DNA from: Fennellomyces sp. T-0311
Taxonomy: Eukaryota; Mucoromycota; Mucoromycetes; Mucorales; Lichtheimiaceae
Assembly: GCA_025266875.1 (NCBI GenBank)
Contig: JALLLT010000008.1
Coordinates: forward strand, 1,240,001 to 1,304,000
Direction: 5' to 3'
Length of the DNA: 64,000 nt
Part shown: piece by piece, positions 61,023-64,000 of the stretch
Layout of the letters: every line of letters begins with the position of its first letter
Numbering within the stretch: the stretch's first letter is position 1
Translations under genes and position numbers: made by a program
Notes under the pieces: model-generated
What the model saw: the letters and a program-made list of their open reading frames with translations, nothing else
Told to the model about the DNA's origin: nothing
The model's database searches: none

Positions 61023-61147
61023 TGTATGCGATGAAATGTAGGTCAAACGAAAGCGAGACGTGTCAGGAACACGAAAATCGCAGTCTTAACGTAAAAAAAT
61101 GACATCACGAGGAAGTTCTATTAATGAGCACTTTTTGCACCCAAAAT

Positions 61148-61171
61148 TTTGTATACATTTTTTCCGGCCGG
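61148..61171 (-). repeat. Right terminal inverted repeat of mariner-like element
   Basis: Perfect reverse complement of 59312-59335. It lies 126 nt upstream of the transposase start, so the transposase promoter probably lies inside this end. Confidence 0.9.
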
Positions 61172-61195
61172 TCTTTACCTTGTCAATTTCAGCTC

Positions 61196-61490
61196 GCGGA
61201 TAAAATGGCTCACTGCCACTGATAGAACTGCACAGCTACCCAACCTTTTCGCCTTGTGATAATAATGATGCTGTGGACGGGACGGAAAGCAATACATGTT
61301 GCTGGCCGTTGCAGTTGTAAAGGACAGGTGTCCATCGGCCCACCGTAGCCAACATGATTTTGTCTTGGTGGATCTCCGGATCGTCGGTCGTCGAACTTGT
61401 TGCCAAGACGACAGCGCGACAAGTAAATCCGGTGGGGGAGGGTGCTCTCATTTTGCTCCTAACAGAGAGAGGGGACAATGGACCCTTTAA
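61196..61490 (-). pseudogene. Possible host-gene fragment beside the mariner insertion
   Basis: A minus-strand frame (61478-61236) reads MRAPSPTGFTCRAVVLATSS ... LATVGRWTPVLYNCNGQQHV and then shifts frame (VAVQFYQW) before the transposon. With the broken minus-strand frame on the far side (59230-58831), it may be one gene interrupted by the element. No domain is recognised; the link is inference. Confidence 0.25.
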
Positions 61491-61718
61491 AGTCCTCTCT
61501 GGTCTGACAGTAAGAGATATCCCTTTTTATACATCAACCAAATCGATGCATGAACACCGGTTTTTTTTTCTTCTTTCTTCCTTAAGTATCGACGCGCCCG
61601 ATTGTATACAAAAGCTGCAGAGATATGATGCCGAATAATAGTTACTCATCCATCTTTTTAAACTTATTGTGACTTTAACATATTTAATAACCACACCAAC
61701 CCTACCTTTCATATTGTG

Positions 61719-62018
61719 ATGTGGAATCCCCGTCAGGAACAGCAAGAGTATCAAGAGCAGCAGCAGCAATCATAACCGCAATCGCAACAACAGCCTGAAG
61801 AAGCATTGTCATTGTCAAGCACACCTGCTGCCGCTGCGAGAGCACCGAATCGCAGATGGGAAGATGGCCATGTCGAAGCATTGATAGTTGCTGTCAGTGC
61901 TAGATATAAAACACTGATAAACACCAGCGGAAGGCGTGCTAAGGGGGCCATCTGAGAATAGATCGAGCAGATGTATACAAAGACTCATCCTGGGGGCCGC
62001 TCAAAGGAAGCCTTTTAA
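61719..62018 (+). pseudogene. Myb/SANT-like relic with three stop codons
   Basis: One continuous 100-codon frame from ATG at 61719 to TAA at 62016-62018 contains three internal stops yet clear protein features: a Gln-rich start, RRWEDGHVEALIVAVSARYK, then GRRAKGAI[stop]E[stop]IEQMYTKTHPGG. The WEDxHVEALI ... ARYK pattern resembles Myb/SANT-like DNA-binding proteins carried by transposons. Each stop is one C-to-T or G-to-A step from a sensible codon (CAA, TGG, CAG). No transposase partner is recognised adjacent to it, although a MULE begins 160 nt downstream. Confidence 0.55.
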
Positions 62019-62177
62019 AAGGGGCAGAGCTAGGCGCACCCCCTCTCGCGCACCCCCATACTGTAGCGGTATTTAAATTTATTATCGCGCACCCCTCTCA
62101 CGCACCTCTCTATACGAAAGTAACTCGGATTATGAACATGAACAGACTCGATTCAATTGAAACAATTGATTTGACCA

Positions 62178-64000
62178 ATGGTAGAGACATTTACAAGTTC
62201 ATTAAAGCAGACATCATTTTACTCATGTAATTTAGACTCTAATGTGACCAACTTGTCTGACGCGTCGAACATTACGAATAACCTTTCTGCTACTGACGCC
62301 ACCAACTTCGACTGTGCTTCCAACCTTGGCGTTAACAGCGCCGGAAGCCATCATATTGCCGTGCACTTGGGCATGACTTTCTCTTCCATGAACGATACCC
62401 GGGAGCACATTAACGCGTTTGGCAAAGCCATAAACACTGCAATGGTGACTAAACGCAGTGATCAGAAGAAGGGGACATTGATCATGGCCTGTAAGCATCA
62501 TGGTGAATACAAAGCCAAGAAGTCGCAGGAGACCTTGGAACAAAGAGAGCAGGCGAAAACCAAGCGCCACAGAAGCACTGTCAAGTTATCTTGCCCGTGT
62601 TTCTATCGATTTAAGCGTCAAGGAAACGATGGTAACTGGGTTAAAGAGCATGTGCGATACACATGATCATCCTACTGCCAAATCTAAGGCCACATACGCC
62701 GAGCACCGAAAAATGAACGACGAACAGACTGACTTTGTGCTGGATTTGATCAATCAAAACGCGGAAAATAAGGTTATTGTCGATACCGTCAATGCAAGAT
62801 ACAATGACATCCAAATTGTATCAAAGGACATCTCTAATATCCGGCAACGATTCGAAGGTGTTTCTTACAAAGATACTTCCGATATGCGTATGTTCATTAT
62901 GAAGCTTCGCAATGCTGGATATCACATTAGATACCTCACCAGCGAGGCAGGTCATGTTGTGTCATTTTTCTTCACGCATGAAAATTGTGTTCAACACGCA
63001 AGACGTTTATACGAAGTACTTTTGATGGATGCAACCTACAAGAATAACCGATACAAACTTCCTTTATTCAACATCGTCGGTGTCAACAATGTCAGCAGAT
63101 CCAGAAATTCTTTGGCGACCTTTGGTATCGCCGGTGCATGGATATCGAATGAGAAAACGGAATCATTTGTGTGGGTCCTGATGCAACTACGCGACGTCAT
63201 ATACCCATCGAGCGTGCAACCTGCAGTTATTGTTACTGACAATGACAAAGCTCTCTCAAACGCAATCACCGAGATTTTTCCGGAGTCCACGCACATCCTT
63301 TGTTCGCTCCATATAAAGCGCAACTTCCGCAGCAACCTTTCCAAGCATTTTGCTAGAAACAACGAGGAAACGTTCAACAGCACCATGAATGCAATCGGGC
63401 GCATGATTGATTCATTTCACCCATGCGAATTTGACGATGCCATGACCGCTTTCAAGGAAAACATCGTGTATGCCAATGACAAAGGCAAAGCTTGCCAAGA
63501 ATATCTCGATCGGTAACCTTTTTTGCAAGATATTGCGGCTATACACACTAATTGCTATTTGTTCTCAGTATGTTGAAGATCAAGGAAAAATGGGTAGGTG
63601 TTCATGTGAACAAGTTGCCTCATTTCGGTAACACTACCACCAACCGAGTGGAAGGCAATCATGCCAACATCAAGAACATACTGAAGCGTGCCAATGTGAG
63701 CCTTGAAAAAGCCTTTGATGATATTAATCGCTGGTATAAAGGACTGGTAATTGCTCATTAATATGATTACTCATTATACCGGCGGAAATAATTAACATGT
63801 AGCAACTACCTTAGGAAGATGCATTTGCGCGCCATCAAGATCTTAACGCTTTGAGCCATGACCCCACACTGATAGGGACCAACCTTGCGAAACGAATGGA
63901 GCCAGTACGCGGTAAGATTTCCACTTTTGCATACAATATGGTTATCAAGGAATTATCATCTGCATGGGAAACGGATTATGAAGCATGTCATTGCAAAGTG
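62178..64000 (+). pseudogene. Mutator-like (MULE) transposase, one frameshift, cut by window edge
   Basis: FAR1/MULE-type transposase. Starts at ATG 62178. The N-terminal zinc-cluster-like region contains FGKAINTAMVTKRS, IMACKHHGEYK and LSCPCFYRFKR. At ~62640-62650 the frame shifts: GGNWVKEHV stops, while the +1 frame continues MCDTHDHPTAKSKA. The catalytic core has VLLMDATYKNNRYKLPLF (first Asp), VIVTDNDKALSNAI (second Asp) and ILCSLHIKRNF (the C-x2-H of MULEs). Introns at 63513-63568 and 63747-63814 join to GVHVNKLPHFGNTTTNRVEG (Glu-containing) and then EDAFARHQDL onward. The sequence reaches the window end at CHCKV, probably the beginning of the SWIM zinc-binding motif. The single frameshift (one extra T in GGTTAAA) suggests recent inactivation or a base-call error. 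Confidence 0.82.

Larger units (their letters stand above)
59306..61077. mobile_element. Tc1/mariner-like DNA transposon, apparently complete
   Basis: 1.77-kb element with terminal inverted repeats. The 24-nt core CCGGCCGGAAAAAATGTATA-CAAA at 59312-59335 is perfectly mirrored at 61148-61171. The right core therefore ends at 61171, and flanking TA dinucleotides (59306-59307 and 61176-61177) suit TA target-site duplication, placing the full right border near 61177. It encloses one intronless transposase gene (59538-61022) with no stop or frameshift. Identical core ends and an intact gene suggest recent or current mobility. Confidence 0.8.

Overview
The window is nuclear DNA of a filamentous fungus, most likely Mucoromycota (Mucorales-like). 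This is inferred from genes dense in 50-70 nt GT-AG introns, polyglutamine/CAG tracts, and a gene set that mixes fungal genes with ones lost in yeasts (DET1, TRAPPC12, an STK32/YANK kinase), next to DNA transposons typical of early-diverging fungi. No rRNA, tRNA or CRISPR was found. Most gene models below were rebuilt by joining exons where reading frame, splice sites and family conservation agree.

Layout. 0.3-16.7 kb is gene-rich: TRAPPC12 (-), a divergent homeodomain gene (+), beta-tubulin (-), an Hrp1-like two-RRM protein (-), BMS1 (+) and an Atg22-like transporter (+). 17.2-24 kb: a decayed leucine-rich-repeat gene (-), an IAH1-type GDSL esterase (+), a BAHD acyltransferase (+) and an STK32/YANK kinase (-). 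25.7-36.7 kb, all minus strand: DET1, then 3 kb of AT-rich DNA with a small inverted-repeat element, pyruvate kinase and an Mto1/centrosomin-type coiled-coil protein. 39-55 kb: a bHLH factor (+), a gene-free stretch with two diverged copies of a ~0.8 kb sequence, RWDD1/Gir2 (+), a Bem3-like PX-PH-RhoGAP (+), an unrecognised disordered protein (-), a gag-like relic and TFIP11 (-).

55.9-64 kb is a transposon cluster. It holds a PIF/Harbinger pair (transposase plus Myb-like partner, each with one homopolymer frameshift), an apparently intact Tc1/mariner-like element with perfect 24-bp core terminal inverted repeats and a very long D-to-E catalytic spacing, a stop-riddled Myb/SANT relic, and a Mutator-like (MULE) transposase that runs off the right edge.

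The host genes do not form a pathway: they are housekeeping genes of vesicle traffic, cytoskeleton, RNA processing, ribosome assembly and glycolysis. Two touch microtubules: beta-tubulin, and an Mto1-like protein expected to recruit gamma-tubulin. Most notable: beta-tubulin residues matching natural benzimidazole insensitivity (Tyr167, Ala198), a fungal DET1, a 15-nt microexon carrying the catalytic serine of the esterase, the mariner-like element, and the paired unexplained repeats at 41.5-44.1 kb.
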